In this document: piece after piece, positions 17,266 to 26,677 of the stretch
Numbering within the stretch: the first letter of the stretch is position 1
Layout: the number at the start of each line of letters is the position of its first letter
DNA from: Sulfurovum sp. NBC37-1
GTDB taxonomy: Bacteria; Campylobacterota; Campylobacteria; Campylobacterales; Sulfurovaceae
Reading direction: 5' to 3'
DNA length: 64,000 nt
Assembly (NCBI RefSeq): GCF_000010345.1
Contig: NC_009663.1
Coordinates: 2,480,001-2,544,000 of the forward strand
Translations under genes and position numbers: made by a program
The notes under the pieces: generated by a model
What the model was told of the DNA's origin: nothing
Databases searched by the model: none
The model's input: the letters and a program-made list of their open reading frames with translations, nothing else

Positions 17266-18093
17266 TTATCGGAAAAGTGTCATCAGTTTCCCCAAAGGCT
17301 CTTCATCGGTAAAGATTTTCACTGAACGTATATCGTAACGGGCAAAATGTTCCGCCAGTCTTGTATCGTTCTCTTCCAGTCTTGCGCTGTAACGCAGAAT
17401 GCTTTTTCTGCCAAAATAGGTATCGGTCTGTTCCGAACTTTTGGGATCACGCAGGGTCACTTCTCCCAGCTTTTTGGGGAATTCCTCTTCTCGATGTCGT
17501 ATGATCACAGCGATCACTTCATGTTTCTGTGCCAGTAAAGAAAGATCGAGTTTTTCGAGGAAATCTCCCAGTATGAATACCAAGGAGGCTTTGTGCAGAC
17601 GGGCAAAGAGATCCTTCAGAGCATGTTCTACATCTATTTCTGTACCGAGCAGAGGAGTTTCATACAGTCTCTCGGAAAAGTGTTCCACGTGAAAGAGCTG
17701 TTTAGTCGGAGGGGTCAGCAGGGTCTCTTTCTGGGTATAGCCGATACCGGTAAAGATATCCCCGTTAACCTGTGCCGCATAGGAAAGCAGGACGGCTGTC
17801 TCGGTAAGTTTCTTCTGTTTGTCGTTATCCGTTCCAAAATAGAGCGAACCATCCATCAAAGCAGCTACCACCACAGAGAGTTCACGGTTGGCATGCAGCT
17901 CTTTAATGTAGGGCTTTCCCAGTTTAGCCGTAATGGTCCAGTTGATCTTCCGGATATCATCTCCCATCTGATACTCACGCAGTTCCGAGAAATCATATCC
18001 TTCCCCATGCAGTTTGGAGAGATTGTTACCGCTCAAAAGCGTATAGACCTGATGACGGGCTTTAAGCTGGAGTGCCTTTAACGCGGTATTCAT
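17266..18093 (-). CDS. DUF58 protein of the second MoxR/Bat operon
   Basis: 275 residues with the DUF58 core LSGNNLSKLHGEGYDFSELREYQMGDDIRKINWTITAKLGKPYIKELHANRE near residues 20-70 and a VWA-like second half (SLVFILGDFLEKLDLSLLAQKHEVIAVIIRH). It is the last gene of the minus-strand operon, 28 bp after the moxR stop. It is shorter than its counterpart at 1948-2886 and differs in sequence, so the two are not a recent duplication. Confidence 0.87.
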   Translation of the reverse strand: MNTALKALQLKARHQVYTLLSGNNLSKLHGEGYDFSELREYQMGDDIRKINWTITAKLGKPYIKELHANRELSVVVAALMDGSLYFGTDNDKQKKLTETAVLLSYAAQVNGDIFTGIGYTQKETLLTPPTKQLFHVEHFSERLYETPLLGTEIDVEHALKDLFARLHKASLVFILGDFLEKLDLSLLAQKHEVIAVIIRHREEEFPKKLGEVTLRDPKSSEQTDTYFGRKSILRYSARLEENDTRLAEHFARYDIRSVKIFTDEEPLGKLMTLFR

Positions 18094-18121
18094 GCGAATA
18101 CCTTTTTAATGAAAATCTCCA

Positions 18122-19069
18122 TCAAGGTATTGGCAGTGTCTCAACGATCGCACTGATAACCTCATCCGTACTCACGCCTTTGGCCCTTGCCTCGTAGGAA
18201 AGTACGATGCGGTGACGCAGGACATTGTGTATCATGTATCCTATGTCTGCAGGGGTAACGAAATCGTTCCCGCGCAGAAAGGCTTTCGCTTTGGCGGCTT
18301 TGTAAAGGTCTATGGAGGCCCTGGGGCTGACACCGTACATAATATCATCTGCAATTTTTTCAAGACCGAACTTCTTTGGGGCCCTGGTCGCAGAGATGAG
18401 CTGGACAATGTACTGTTCCAGTTCTTTGTCTATGTGAATGTCATAGATAGCTTTCTGCAGCTGGGAGATCTCCGCTTTCTCAATTACCTGCTGCACTTCT
18501 CCAAAACCGTTCTGGGCACCCTTGCGCATAATCTCCAGCTCCTCCTCTTCGGAGTTATGGTGCACGACGATCTTCATCATAAATCTGTCGAGCTGCGCTT
18601 CGGGCAGCGCATAGACACCCTCCTGCTCGATGGGGTTCTGTGTCGCCATAACCAGGAAGGGAGATTCAAGTTTGAAAGTCTCTTCGGCAATGGTCACCTG
18701 GCGTTCCTGCATCACTTCAAGCAGAGCGGACTGCACTTTGGCCGGAGCACGGTTGATCTCATCGGCAAGCAGAAGATTGGTAAAAAGCGGGCCTTTCTTG
18801 ATACTGAATGTATGGTCCTGAGGGTTGTAGATCTGTGCACCGATGATGTCCGAGGGAAGAAGGTCGGGCGTGAACTGAATCCGTTTGAAGTCGAGGCCGA
18901 TCGCCTTGGCAAGGGCATTGATCGTAGTAGTCTTCGCCAGTCCAGGTACCCCCTCGACCAGGATATGCCCGTCACAAAGCAAACCGACAAGCAGCCCTTC
19001 TATCATGACGTCCTGACCGATGACTGCTTTGCCCAGTTCTGTTTTAAGTAATGCTATTTTTTTATTCAT
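18122..19069 (-). CDS. moxR: MoxR-family AAA+ ATPase, second Bat operon
   Basis: 315 residues: Walker A ILVEGVPGLAKTTT, Walker B LLLADEINRAPAKVQSALLEVMQERQVT, sensor MATQNPIEQEGVYALPEAQLDRF and the lid SPRASIDL. Here it is the fourth gene of the operon rather than the first. It overlaps the BatD-like gene by 4 bases. Confidence 0.92.
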   Translation of the reverse strand: MNKKIALLKTELGKAVIGQDVMIEGLLVGLLCDGHILVEGVPGLAKTTTINALAKAIGLDFKRIQFTPDLLPSDIIGAQIYNPQDHTFSIKKGPLFTNLLLADEINRAPAKVQSALLEVMQERQVTIAEETFKLESPFLVMATQNPIEQEGVYALPEAQLDRFMMKIVVHHNSEEEELEIMRKGAQNGFGEVQQVIEKAEISQLQKAIYDIHIDKELEQYIVQLISATRAPKKFGLEKIADDIMYGVSPRASIDLYKAAKAKAFLRGNDFVTPADIGYMIHNVLRHRIVLSYEARAKGVSTDEVISAIVETLPIP

Positions 19070-20205
19070 TTCATGCTCTCCAATACTTCCTGTTTGATTT
19101 GTTTGAAATTGGTCTTTCCTTTGCCATACAGGCTTTTTTCCAAAGCATTGATAGCCTTTTCAAACCGTTTACTGTCCACTGCCATCAGCAGTTGCATCAG
19201 TGCTTTCTCATCTTTGCAGGCTTCCACCTTCCCTATTAGAGGATCAATCTTCTCAGCCGTGACTTTACGTTTCCATTTCAGTGATATGGCGGTCATGTAG
19301 CCTGCAAAAAAGACCACGATGTACCCCAGCAGAGAACCGAGCCAGGAGAAGTCAAAGTGCAGGGGCTGGGGATTGTCTGTTTTGTCAACCAGATCCTTTA
19401 CCTCTGCCGGAGTGATATCAAAATGCTGTTTGGGTATGGTCAGCTGATACGCTTTTTTTAATCTCGGGTCAAAGGCATGAAGCTGGAGCGGCGGAAGGTC
19501 GAAACTTTTATCATGGGAGAGTGCCATAATATAAGTGACCCTGTATTTCAGATGATCTTTCAGCGGTATTTTCTGCACAAGGGGTTTTTGCGTAAAAAGT
19601 GTGAAGTCATCTCCGTCCGGATAGAGCCGTTCCAGTACGGGAGGGTACCCCTCGCCTTCCAAAATGATTTTCATCGCAATGGGTTCATAGCTTTGTGCCT
19701 GATGTTTTTTGATATCATAGGAAAGTTTGAAATCACCGACAAGCTGTGTGCTTTTTGGCAGTGCATTGACATGTAGCGCGATCGGAGACACATCGACCTT
19801 GCGGTCCTTGGTCTCGAGCTTTTTGAAATCGTCACGGTCTCCGGAAAAGGAGTAGGCCACTTTCTCCTCATCGGTCACCCGCTCGACAAGATCGAAAGAG
19901 ACATTAATATCCCCTGTCCTTAACGGATAGAGTATATAACGGTAGTGTATCCTGGCATGGTGCAGGGTATTGTCCTGTGTCGAGTCGATCTGCTCCACGA
20001 GGAAGGCATCGTTCTTTTCAATGCCGAAATGAAAGAAAAGTACCACATCCTCATTGGTCTGGTTTAGGTCGATACTGAGCAGCAGGGGTTCTTTCTCATA
20101 CGCGTTCTGCTTGCTGATATGAAAGTCGTAAACGAAGTTCTCTCCATGAAGCAGCACGAAAGCGGACAGAAAGAGGAATACGGCCCTACCAGGGATGTGT
20201 TTCAT
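19066..20205 (-). CDS. BatD-like membrane protein of the second locus
   Basis: Start placed at ATG 20205, which gives a signal peptide (KHIPGRAVFLFLSAFVLLHGENF); the frame is open nine codons further upstream inside the preceding gene. 379 residues: a beta-rich periplasmic domain (FLVEQIDSTQDNTLHHARIHYRYILYPLRTGDINVSFDLVE, PVLERLYPDGDDFTLFTQKP), one membrane helix near residue 310 (LGSLLGYIVVFFAGYMTAI), and a helical cytoplasmic tail. The phrase YILYPLRTGDI parallels the BatD protein of the first locus. Confidence 0.72.
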   Translation of the reverse strand: MKHIPGRAVFLFLSAFVLLHGENFVYDFHISKQNAYEKEPLLLSIDLNQTNEDVVLFFHFGIEKNDAFLVEQIDSTQDNTLHHARIHYRYILYPLRTGDINVSFDLVERVTDEEKVAYSFSGDRDDFKKLETKDRKVDVSPIALHVNALPKSTQLVGDFKLSYDIKKHQAQSYEPIAMKIILEGEGYPPVLERLYPDGDDFTLFTQKPLVQKIPLKDHLKYRVTYIMALSHDKSFDLPPLQLHAFDPRLKKAYQLTIPKQHFDITPAEVKDLVDKTDNPQPLHFDFSWLGSLLGYIVVFFAGYMTAISLKWKRKVTAEKIDPLIGKVEACKDEKALMQLLMAVDSKRFEKAINALEKSLYGKGKTNFKQIKQEVLESMK

Positions 20206-21724
20206 GAATGTATCCTTTATTGATAAGCTCATAGACCTTGGAACTCAGCGGCTGCTGTTCTGCCTTGGAATCGAGCAGCAGTTTGCGCTTCGCCTGCTCT
20301 TTTTTGCTCTTGCTGTTCTCTCCTCCGCTGCCGCTGCCTGAACTGGGCTGGTCCTCATCCCGGCTCTTTTTGCTACTCTCTTCCTGCTCTCCGCTTTTGG
20401 AGGCTCCGCTGTTCTGCGACTTGGGATGGGCAATACCCAGACCGGCGGACTTTTTGTCCGCCAGCAGGGCCACAAGTTTCAGGTTCTCTTTGGCATCCTT
20501 ATCGTCTCCAAGCTGCAAAGCCTTAGTATAGTATATTTTGGCTTTTTCATACGCCTGTTTCCTGGCATAGCAGTTGGCCGTATTGTAATACAGCTTCTGT
20601 TTCACCTGTACGGAAGTGCTTCGGATAGAGGCATAGGCCTTCAGTGCTTTGTCATACGCCCCCTCTCTGTAATAAATATTTCCCAGAGCAAAACGGCTCT
20701 GCAGAGAAGGTGTCTCCACATTTTTGAGGTAGGCTTTCGACGCATTGAAGTCTCCTGCACGGTAACTGCTGTATGCCTTGTTCAAACGGTATCCGTCCAG
20801 CATGGAAGCTTCCGCATGTATACCCAAAAGGGCCAGGGCGATCACCAGAAAACGCACAGCGCGAGTATGCAGCATCATAAAGAGCACTACAGCAAGGAAG
20901 AGCGGAACCTGATAGAGTTCCGTGTAGCGATGCTGTTTCTTCGTGATCATCTCTGTACTTTCTGTCTGTGCTTTCAGGGCTTTGTATACCCTGTCAGCCG
21001 TGGCTTCCGGGGTGGAAGCAGCGGTCAGATACGTTCCGTCTGTCTCGGAAGCCAGAGTTTCCAGTATCGGATTGATACGGGAAATGACCAGGTGTCCCTC
21101 TTTGTCTTTCAGAAGGGAACCGTCAGGGTTCTCCACCGTCATACCCTCCTTGGTACCCAGTGCCAGTATCGTCAGCTTTATGCCCGAACGCCTGACCTGT
21201 TCGGCAAGCCCCTCAAGGTCACTTTCTTCCCCGCCATCTGTCATCAGCAGCAGATTCTTCTCGCTTTCCGGCATCGAGGCAACTTTTTTGAAAAGCTTTT
21301 TAAGGGAGGTCCCTTTGGTCAGGATATACTCCGGGTTCAGGCTCTTGAGTGCGACCTCTATCATCCTGTGGTCCGTCGTGGGAGGGGAGAGCAGCAGAGG
21401 ATTGCTTGTAAAAGCGATCAGCATGATGTTATCCGCCTCATTCTTTTTCAGCAGTGAATCGATGGTCCCTTTGGCAAAGATATAACGGTCAGGCTTCAGG
21501 TCTTTCGCACGCATGGAATAGGAGACATCCAGTGCGATGACATACTCCTGTGCCTCAATGAGACTCTCTTCCACCCCCTGTATGAAAACGGGACGACTGA
21601 GTGCCAGCACGATAAGGAAAAGGATGATCAGATGCACTGTCTCGGTAAGCTTCTTCTCTCTGTAAAAAAAGAGAATGCCCAGAGGAATGAGCAGCCAGAG
21701 AAAACCGGGATGGAGTATACTCAT
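20186..21724 (-). CDS. BatB-BatC fusion: VWA domain plus TPR repeats
   Basis: 512 residues. Two N-terminal helices (FLWLLIPLGILFFYR; TVHLIILFLIVLALSRPVFI) precede a VWA domain with an intact MIDAS, IALDVSYSMRAKDLKPDR, plus IMLIAFTSNPLLLSPPTTDHRM and NLLLMTDGGEESDLEG. A helix (VPLFLAVVLFMMLHTRAVRFLVIALALLGIHA) leads to TPRs (LGNIYYREGAYDKALKAYASI, KQAYEKAKIYYTKALQLGDDKDAKENLKLVA) and a Ser/Glu/Lys-rich tail. It combines in one chain what the first locus encodes as two genes. It overlaps the neighbouring genes at both ends. Confidence 0.88.
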   Translation of the reverse strand: MSILHPGFLWLLIPLGILFFYREKKLTETVHLIILFLIVLALSRPVFIQGVEESLIEAQEYVIALDVSYSMRAKDLKPDRYIFAKGTIDSLLKKNEADNIMLIAFTSNPLLLSPPTTDHRMIEVALKSLNPEYILTKGTSLKKLFKKVASMPESEKNLLLMTDGGEESDLEGLAEQVRRSGIKLTILALGTKEGMTVENPDGSLLKDKEGHLVISRINPILETLASETDGTYLTAASTPEATADRVYKALKAQTESTEMITKKQHRYTELYQVPLFLAVVLFMMLHTRAVRFLVIALALLGIHAEASMLDGYRLNKAYSSYRAGDFNASKAYLKNVETPSLQSRFALGNIYYREGAYDKALKAYASIRSTSVQVKQKLYYNTANCYARKQAYEKAKIYYTKALQLGDDKDAKENLKLVALLADKKSAGLGIAHPKSQNSGASKSGEQEESSKKSRDEDQPSSGSGSGGENSKSKKEQAKRKLLLDSKAEQQPLSSKVYELINKGYIHETHPW

Positions 21725-22644
21725 TTTTCACCTCCCGGAAGCACGCTTCTTTTTGGGTAGAGTACCCATCCCAGCAGCAGCAGGAATGCCGCCAGAAGAG
21801 GGAAGAAGATCAACAGTCTCTGGTTGAGGTAGTTCTCTCCCCTGACCGGACTGGGCTCCAGTTTGTCGATCTCCTTGTAGACTTCTTTGAGCTGTGCAGC
21901 TGATGCAGCGGCATAACTTTTCCCGCCGCTCTCTTTGGCGATGGTATCCAGCAGTGCCGCATCGTAGTCCGACGACTTTCCCACCCCGATGGTGTAGATC
22001 TTTATCCCTTTTTCTTTTGCTTTCGCTACGGCAGCTTTGGGAGAGGACCTTCCGGCATTGTGGTACCCGTCCGTTAAAAGGATGATCGCCTTGCTCTGTG
22101 CTTCTCCGTAGGAAAGTGTACGCATCGCCTGCATCAACGCATCCCCGATGGCCGTACTCTCTCCCGCAATGCCTACCGTGGTCATCTTCAACATACTTTC
22201 CATCGCCTCGAGGTCATAGGTCAGAGGCGAAGCCGTATAGGCAAATGTACCGAAGATCACGACACCCATATTATCGTCGAAGCGGTGTTTGATGAAATCT
22301 GCCGAGAGATCGAGAGTCGTTTCATATTTGGTCTTGAAGCGGTCCTTCTCATCGAAGCCGCTCTGCGCCATCGATCCGCTGGCATCGATCGCCAGAACGA
22401 GATCACGTCCTTTTTTGTGCTGGTTTCCAGCGGCATCGTAGACAAAAGGCTTTGCCAGGGCAACCACAAGAAAAGTATAGATCAGCATTTTCAGCCAGGG
22501 CTCCCAGCTCAGCAGGGCACTTTCCCTGCCTGCCCACTCAAGCTTGGGAAAGTAATAGGTCCTGTTATGCTCTCTGCACCACAGAAAACAGGGTAGCAGC
22601 AACAGCAACAAGAGGAAAAAAGGTGAGCCGAATGTAAAATGCAT
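21721..22644 (-). CDS. batA: BatA-type VWA membrane protein, first gene of the second Bat operon
   Basis: 307 residues. N-terminal helix (FFLLLLLLLPCFLW), second helix (MLIYTFLVVALAKPFVY), VWA with complete MIDAS LAIDASGSM, GVVIFGTFAYTASPLTYD and AIILLTDGYHNAG, and C-terminal helix (LLIFFPLLAAFLLLLGWVLY). It opens a five-gene chain BatA, BatB-TPR, BatD, MoxR, DUF58 running leftwards. The upstream gap to the L,D-transpeptidase is 153 bp and must hold divergent promoters. Confidence 0.9.
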   Translation of the reverse strand: MHFTFGSPFFLLLLLLLPCFLWCREHNRTYYFPKLEWAGRESALLSWEPWLKMLIYTFLVVALAKPFVYDAAGNQHKKGRDLVLAIDASGSMAQSGFDEKDRFKTKYETTLDLSADFIKHRFDDNMGVVIFGTFAYTASPLTYDLEAMESMLKMTTVGIAGESTAIGDALMQAMRTLSYGEAQSKAIILLTDGYHNAGRSSPKAAVAKAKEKGIKIYTIGVGKSSDYDAALLDTIAKESGGKSYAAASAAQLKEVYKEIDKLEPSPVRGENYLNQRLLIFFPLLAAFLLLLGWVLYPKRSVLPGGEK

Positions 22645-22797
22645 ACATTGATTTTATCAGCACTCTGTTAACAGGAGGTTAAATATGAATATAAGTCCAG
22701 ATAAAGCGTTATATAGCGTCCGTATGCTCTCTCTCAAAGAAAATCTGTAAAAATTTTGCTATACTCTGATCAATATTTTTTATTTTGGAATCTGCCC

Positions 22798-24474
22798 ATG
22801 AAACGCTTACAAAAACTGATTCATCTCTTGCTCGGCACTGCCGTCATCTCCCTTTTTCTCTTTTCAGGAAGTGCAGCAGCCAAAACGGCGGATATCGCTT
22901 TCAGCGAGAAGGCTTCGGACATGATGATCCAGGCACTGAAACCGGAACCCGACAAAAGCTTTCTCAAGCAGCTCTATACAGAGCTTTTCTACCTTCCCAT
23001 CTGGATCAAAAAAGACAAGCCCTCCAAAGTAAGCCAGGAGCTCTTTGACATCATCAAATCTGACAGATCCCTGGAGAGAACGACGAACCTCTACCAGAAT
23101 GCCCTCTCCCTCGAAGAAGAGATGCATCAGCTCTACGACTACCCAAGCAGTATCGTGCAGAAGATCAACTGGGAGTTCAAGATGAGCCAGCTCTATGAAG
23201 AGTATGCCAACTACGTCATTTACGGCAGTATCAACTGGGGTGCCCTGCAGGCGAGGCTCTCAAACCTGCGTGTCTCCGCCATCACTGCGGGGTGGATCAC
23301 CTACAAACCCGACAGCAGTCCTCTGCAAGTTGCGGAAAATGCCGTGCTTATGGGAAGCCTGAAGAAAGCATTTCAGGAAGCAGAACCCCGAAAGTACCAT
23401 TACAGAGCCCTCAGGAAATATCTTGACAAATATATCGCCATCAAAGAGAACGGCGGCTGGCCGACCGTCAACATCAAAGGTGTTCTCCGACCGGGCCACA
23501 GGAACCCCGCCGTACCGGACCTCAGAGAACGCCTGCTGATCACCGGGGACTACATTCCCTGCGATGAGAGTGATGAGAGCGACCTTTATGACAACTGTCT
23601 CAAAAAGGCGGTCATACGCTTTCAGAAACGCAACGGGCTGAGCGCCAAAGGTGTCATAGGCAAGAACACGCTCAAAGCACTCAACCAAACCGTAGATGAA
23701 CGTATTACCATCATTAAAATTAACCTGGACCGGATCAAATGGCTGCATGAGCGTCCGGACAACAGGCATATCATCATCAACATCCCCGATTACCGGCTTT
23801 ACTATGAAGTGAACGGGAAACTGAAAATGACGATGAAGGTCATTGTAGGAAAACGTAAGAACCCCACACCGATCTTCTCAAACCGTGTCAAAAGCGTCGT
23901 ACTCAATCCCTACTGGAACGTACCCAAGAGTATTATCCAGAAAGAGATGATCCCCAAACTACTGAGAAATCCGCATGCCATGGCGGGGCAGGGTATCGAC
24001 ATTTACACCGGATGGGGGAAAGATGCCAAAAAGGTAAGTGGAGGCTCGGTCAACTGGGCGCAGTACCGCTACAGCAAGACCGTTCCCTACCGTTTTGCCC
24101 AGAGACCCGGAAACAGGAACGCCCTGGGGCGCATCAAGTTCCTCTTCCCCAACCAGTTCCATGTCTACATGCACGATACACCGACCAAATACCTGTTCAA
24201 ACGGGATAAAAGGTCCTACAGTCACGGCTGCATCCGGCTGGAGAAACCCAAGCTGATGATGGAGACCATCGCCTCTTTCAACCCCAGTCTCGAACTGGAC
24301 AAAGCGTACAAGATCCTCAAGAGCAAGAAGAACACCTATTTCTCTCTGGAGAACACCATCCCCATCGATGTGGTCTACCTCACCGCCTGGGTCGACTACG
24401 ACGGGAAACTGCAATTCAGGGATGATGTCTACAAATACGACGAACTGATGATCGCTTCAGTACGTAGATGGTAA
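22798..24474 (+). CDS. L,D-transpeptidase with YcbB-type scaffold and peptidoglycan-binding domain
   Basis: Start at ATG 22798, giving the signal anchor KRLQKLIHLLLGTAVISLFLFSGSAAA; the open frame extends upstream without a better start. 558 residues: helical scaffold domain, PG_binding_1 domain (RERLLITGDYIPCDESDESD to GVIGKNTLKALNQTVDERI, about residues 245-305), then a YkuD catalytic domain ending in YSHGCIRLEKP with the nucleophilic Cys. It forms 3-3 peptidoglycan cross-links in the periplasm. It is followed 3 bp later by coaE on the same strand. Confidence 0.9.
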   Translation: MKRLQKLIHLLLGTAVISLFLFSGSAAAKTADIAFSEKASDMMIQALKPEPDKSFLKQLYTELFYLPIWIKKDKPSKVSQELFDIIKSDRSLERTTNLYQNALSLEEEMHQLYDYPSSIVQKINWEFKMSQLYEEYANYVIYGSINWGALQARLSNLRVSAITAGWITYKPDSSPLQVAENAVLMGSLKKAFQEAEPRKYHYRALRKYLDKYIAIKENGGWPTVNIKGVLRPGHRNPAVPDLRERLLITGDYIPCDESDESDLYDNCLKKAVIRFQKRNGLSAKGVIGKNTLKALNQTVDERITIIKINLDRIKWLHERPDNRHIIINIPDYRLYYEVNGKLKMTMKVIVGKRKNPTPIFSNRVKSVVLNPYWNVPKSIIQKEMIPKLLRNPHAMAGQGIDIYTGWGKDAKKVSGGSVNWAQYRYSKTVPYRFAQRPGNRNALGRIKFLFPNQFHVYMHDTPTKYLFKRDKRSYSHGCIRLEKPKLMMETIASFNPSLELDKAYKILKSKKNTYFSLENTIPIDVVYLTAWVDYDGKLQFRDDVYKYDELMIASVRRW

Positions 24475-24477
24475 TTT

Positions 24478-25071
24478 ATGTCCTTCAAATACGCCATTGC
24501 CCTCACTGGAGGGATCGCTACCGGTAAAAGTACCGTTTCAAAGATCTTTGAAGAGGAAGGCTTTACCGTCATCGATGCAGATAAGATTGCCCATCAGGTT
24601 TTAGATGCGTCCACCGATGAGGTTGCCGAACTCTTTGGAAAAGAGTTGCTTCTGGAAAACGGGGTAGACAGAAAAGTGCTGGGTGCCATCATATTCAAAG
24701 ATACTCAAAAACGCAAAGCCCTTGAAGCACTGCTGCATCCTCTTATCTACGAGGAGATCCTGCGGCTTTCCAAGATAGAGGATAAAAAAAAGAAGCCTTA
24801 TCTGATAGACATACCTCTTTTTTTTGAGACAGCTCGCTATAATACTTACAAGGTCATTGTGGTTTACGCTATGCAAAGACAACAGATCGAACGGGCCATA
24901 CGAAGAGACGCTCTCCCCAAAGAGGAGGTGGAGCACCGTATCGCAGCCCAGATCGACATAGAAGAAAAGAAAACCAAAGCAACCTACCTCATAGACAATA
25001 GCCGGGATGAATCACAGCTTCGTCAGGAGACGATGCGGGTCATCTACAAGATACAAAAGGATTTTTCATGA
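24478..25071 (+). CDS. coaE: Dephospho-CoA kinase
   Basis: 197 residues. Phosphorylates the ribose 3'-OH of dephospho-CoA, the last step of coenzyme A synthesis. P-loop ALTGGIATGKSTVSKIF at residues 7-23, then FTVIDADKIAHQVLD, LIDIPLFFET, and the lid region IERAIRRDALPKEEVEHRIAAQ. It overlaps dapF by 4 bases, so the two are co-translated. Confidence 0.95.
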   Translation: MSFKYAIALTGGIATGKSTVSKIFEEEGFTVIDADKIAHQVLDASTDEVAELFGKELLLENGVDRKVLGAIIFKDTQKRKALEALLHPLIYEEILRLSKIEDKKKKPYLIDIPLFFETARYNTYKVIVVYAMQRQQIERAIRRDALPKEEVEHRIAAQIDIEEKKTKATYLIDNSRDESQLRQETMRVIYKIQKDFS

Positions 25072-25814
25072 CCGTGACCAAATATTCCGCCAACGGGAAC
25101 GACTTTGTCATTTTCATTGCACAGGAGCATGCCGACAGGTCCGAACTTGCCAAAAAACTCTGTCACCGCCAGAATGGCGTTGGTGCCGATGGTATGGTAG
25201 TGGTCCTGCCGCACAAAAAATATGATTTCGAATGGGAGTTCTACAACTCCGATGGTTCCGAAGCAGACATGTGCGGCAATGCCAGCCGTGCCGTGGCCCA
25301 TTTTGCCCATGAAAAAGGCATCTCCAAGGACGGGAAAGCGGAATTCCTGACCGGAGCAGGAGTTATTCGTGCCACGATCAACGGCCTCTATGTCGTCAGC
25401 GATATGGTCGAACCCGATATCCAGCGTGATGACATCGACGAAAACGGGGAGAGGTGGTGGCTTATCGATTCCGGTGTCCCTCACCTGGTCGCCATCCAAG
25501 AGAACATCGACAGCTTCGATCTCACCGAGGCACGCAGGCTCAGAGAGAAGTACAACGCAAATGTCAATATCTGTCGTCTGGACGGTGACACCCTTTATGT
25601 CAGGACCTATGAACGCGGAGTGGAAGACGAAACACTGGCCTGCGGAACAGGAATGGTCGCCTGCTACATCCGTCTGCACAAAGAAGGGAAAGTACCTGAC
25701 CAGGTCAAAGTACACCCAAAAAGCGGTGACGAACTCTATGTAAGCTATGAAAATGGCGTGTACCGTTTTGGCGGGAAGGTTACCAAAACGTTCATCGCCG
25801 AAACACTGATATAG
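25068..25814 (+). CDS. dapF: Diaminopimelate epimerase
   Basis: 248 residues. Interconverts LL- and meso-diaminopimelate for lysine and peptidoglycan synthesis. Both catalytic cysteines are in place: SEADMCGNASRAVAHFA and ETLACGTGMVACYI. It also has the N-terminal KYSANGNDFVIF and NVNICRLDGDTLYVRTYERGVEDE. It is somewhat shorter than the usual 270-280 residues, as in other Campylobacterota. It sits in a chain ldt-coaE-dapF-sel1 with gaps of at most 10 bp. Confidence 0.95.
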   Translation: MTVTKYSANGNDFVIFIAQEHADRSELAKKLCHRQNGVGADGMVVVLPHKKYDFEWEFYNSDGSEADMCGNASRAVAHFAHEKGISKDGKAEFLTGAGVIRATINGLYVVSDMVEPDIQRDDIDENGERWWLIDSGVPHLVAIQENIDSFDLTEARRLREKYNANVNICRLDGDTLYVRTYERGVEDETLACGTGMVACYIRLHKEGKVPDQVKVHPKSGDELYVSYENGVYRFGGKVTKTFIAETLI

Positions 25815-25823
25815 GAGGAAAAA

Positions 25824-26462
25824 ATGAAATTATTATGGATCATATTGCTTGCTGCCGGACTTACTGCAGGTGAATTTGAGGAGGCTGTAGCTGAATATAA
25901 CCAGGGGAACTATATCAAGGCACTCGATACCTTTTATGTTCTGGCAAAAGAGGGACATCCCAAAGCACAGTTCAATGTAGGGCTGATCTATGCCAATGGC
26001 AAAGGGGTGAACAAAGACATCTATCAGGCAAAGGAGTGGTATAAGAAAGCTGCGGAGCAGGGTAATACTGCTGCACAGTACAACCTGGCAAAACTGATCG
26101 CACAAAAAACTGACAAGAAAAATTCCCATGTGAATGAACAGATAATATACTGGTATGAAAAAGCTGCCGAGGGAGGCCAAAAAGAGGCGATGAACGACCT
26201 TGCACTACTCTATTTGAAAGGTAATGGCGTCAAACAAAACAAACGCAAAGCCTTCGAGCTTTTCAAAAAAGCCGCACAACTGGGTGATACTTCGGCACAG
26301 ATCAATCTTGCGCTGATGTATGCCTGGGGTGAGGGAATCCCCAATGACAAGGTCAAAGCCTACAAGAATCTGAAGCAGGCACTCAAACAGGGTAAGACAG
26401 AAGCCTCTGTCTACCTTGAGCGACTCTGTAAAGAGAGCAACTGGGCCTGCCAAAACGATTAA
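25824..26462 (+). CDS. Secreted Sel1-repeat protein
   Basis: 212 residues with a short signal peptide (KLLWIILLAAGLTAGEF) and about four Sel1 repeats of the A-x2-LG-x-Y-x2-G type: KAQFNVGLIYANGKGVNKDIYQAKEWYKKAAEQGNTAAQYNLA, EAMNDLALLYLKGNGVKQNKRKAFELFKKAAQLGDTSAQINLALMYAWGEGIPND. Two Cys close the chain (LCKESNWAC). Sel1 proteins are protein-interaction scaffolds, in this phylum often periplasmic. A strong AGGAGG site precedes the start, 9 bp after dapF. Confidence 0.82.
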   Translation: MKLLWIILLAAGLTAGEFEEAVAEYNQGNYIKALDTFYVLAKEGHPKAQFNVGLIYANGKGVNKDIYQAKEWYKKAAEQGNTAAQYNLAKLIAQKTDKKNSHVNEQIIYWYEKAAEGGQKEAMNDLALLYLKGNGVKQNKRKAFELFKKAAQLGDTSAQINLALMYAWGEGIPNDKVKAYKNLKQALKQGKTEASVYLERLCKESNWACQND

Positions 26463-26486
26463 GAGATATTTTAAGTATCTCTTGGC

Positions 26487-26492
26487 TATAAT
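26487..26492 (+). promoter_or_regulatory. -10 box of tRNA-Val
   Basis: TATAAT ends 17 bases before the tRNA-Val gene. Confidence 0.45.
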
Positions 26493-26509
26493 TTCACCCT
26501 ACAAAATGT

Positions 26510-26585
26510 GATCGCGTAGCTCAGTTGGTAGAGCACTACCTTGACATGGTAGTGGTCGTTGGTTCAAGTCCAATCGTGATCACCA
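26510..26585 (+). tRNA. tRNA-Val (anticodon GAC), CCA encoded
   Basis: 76 nt with acceptor GATCGCG/CGTGATC, D-arm AGCTCAGTTGGTAGAGC, anticodon arm CTACC-TTGACAT-GGTAG, T-loop TTCAAGT and genomic CCA. Its last 14 bases lie inside the attachment repeat of the first island; the gene itself stays intact. Confidence 0.95.
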
Positions 26586-26660
26586 CTCCACAATTTAACC
26601 CAATCTAACAAAACCTAACAAAGCCCCTTAAATACGGGATTTAAAGCATATTTATCATCT
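26572..26660 (+). other. attL of the tRNA-Val element
   Basis: Begins 14 bases before the tRNA end and continues 75 bp beyond it; matched by 32386-32474 except for a small block after AACCCAATC and one C/T change before GGGATTTAAAG. Confidence 0.85.
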
Positions 26661-26677
26661 AATACACTCCAATACAA

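Noticed and set aside
20426-21457. 343-residue open frame on the + strand
   Set aside because: It lies wholly opposite the BatB-TPR gene, which has full VWA and TPR motifs; the + frame has no family features.
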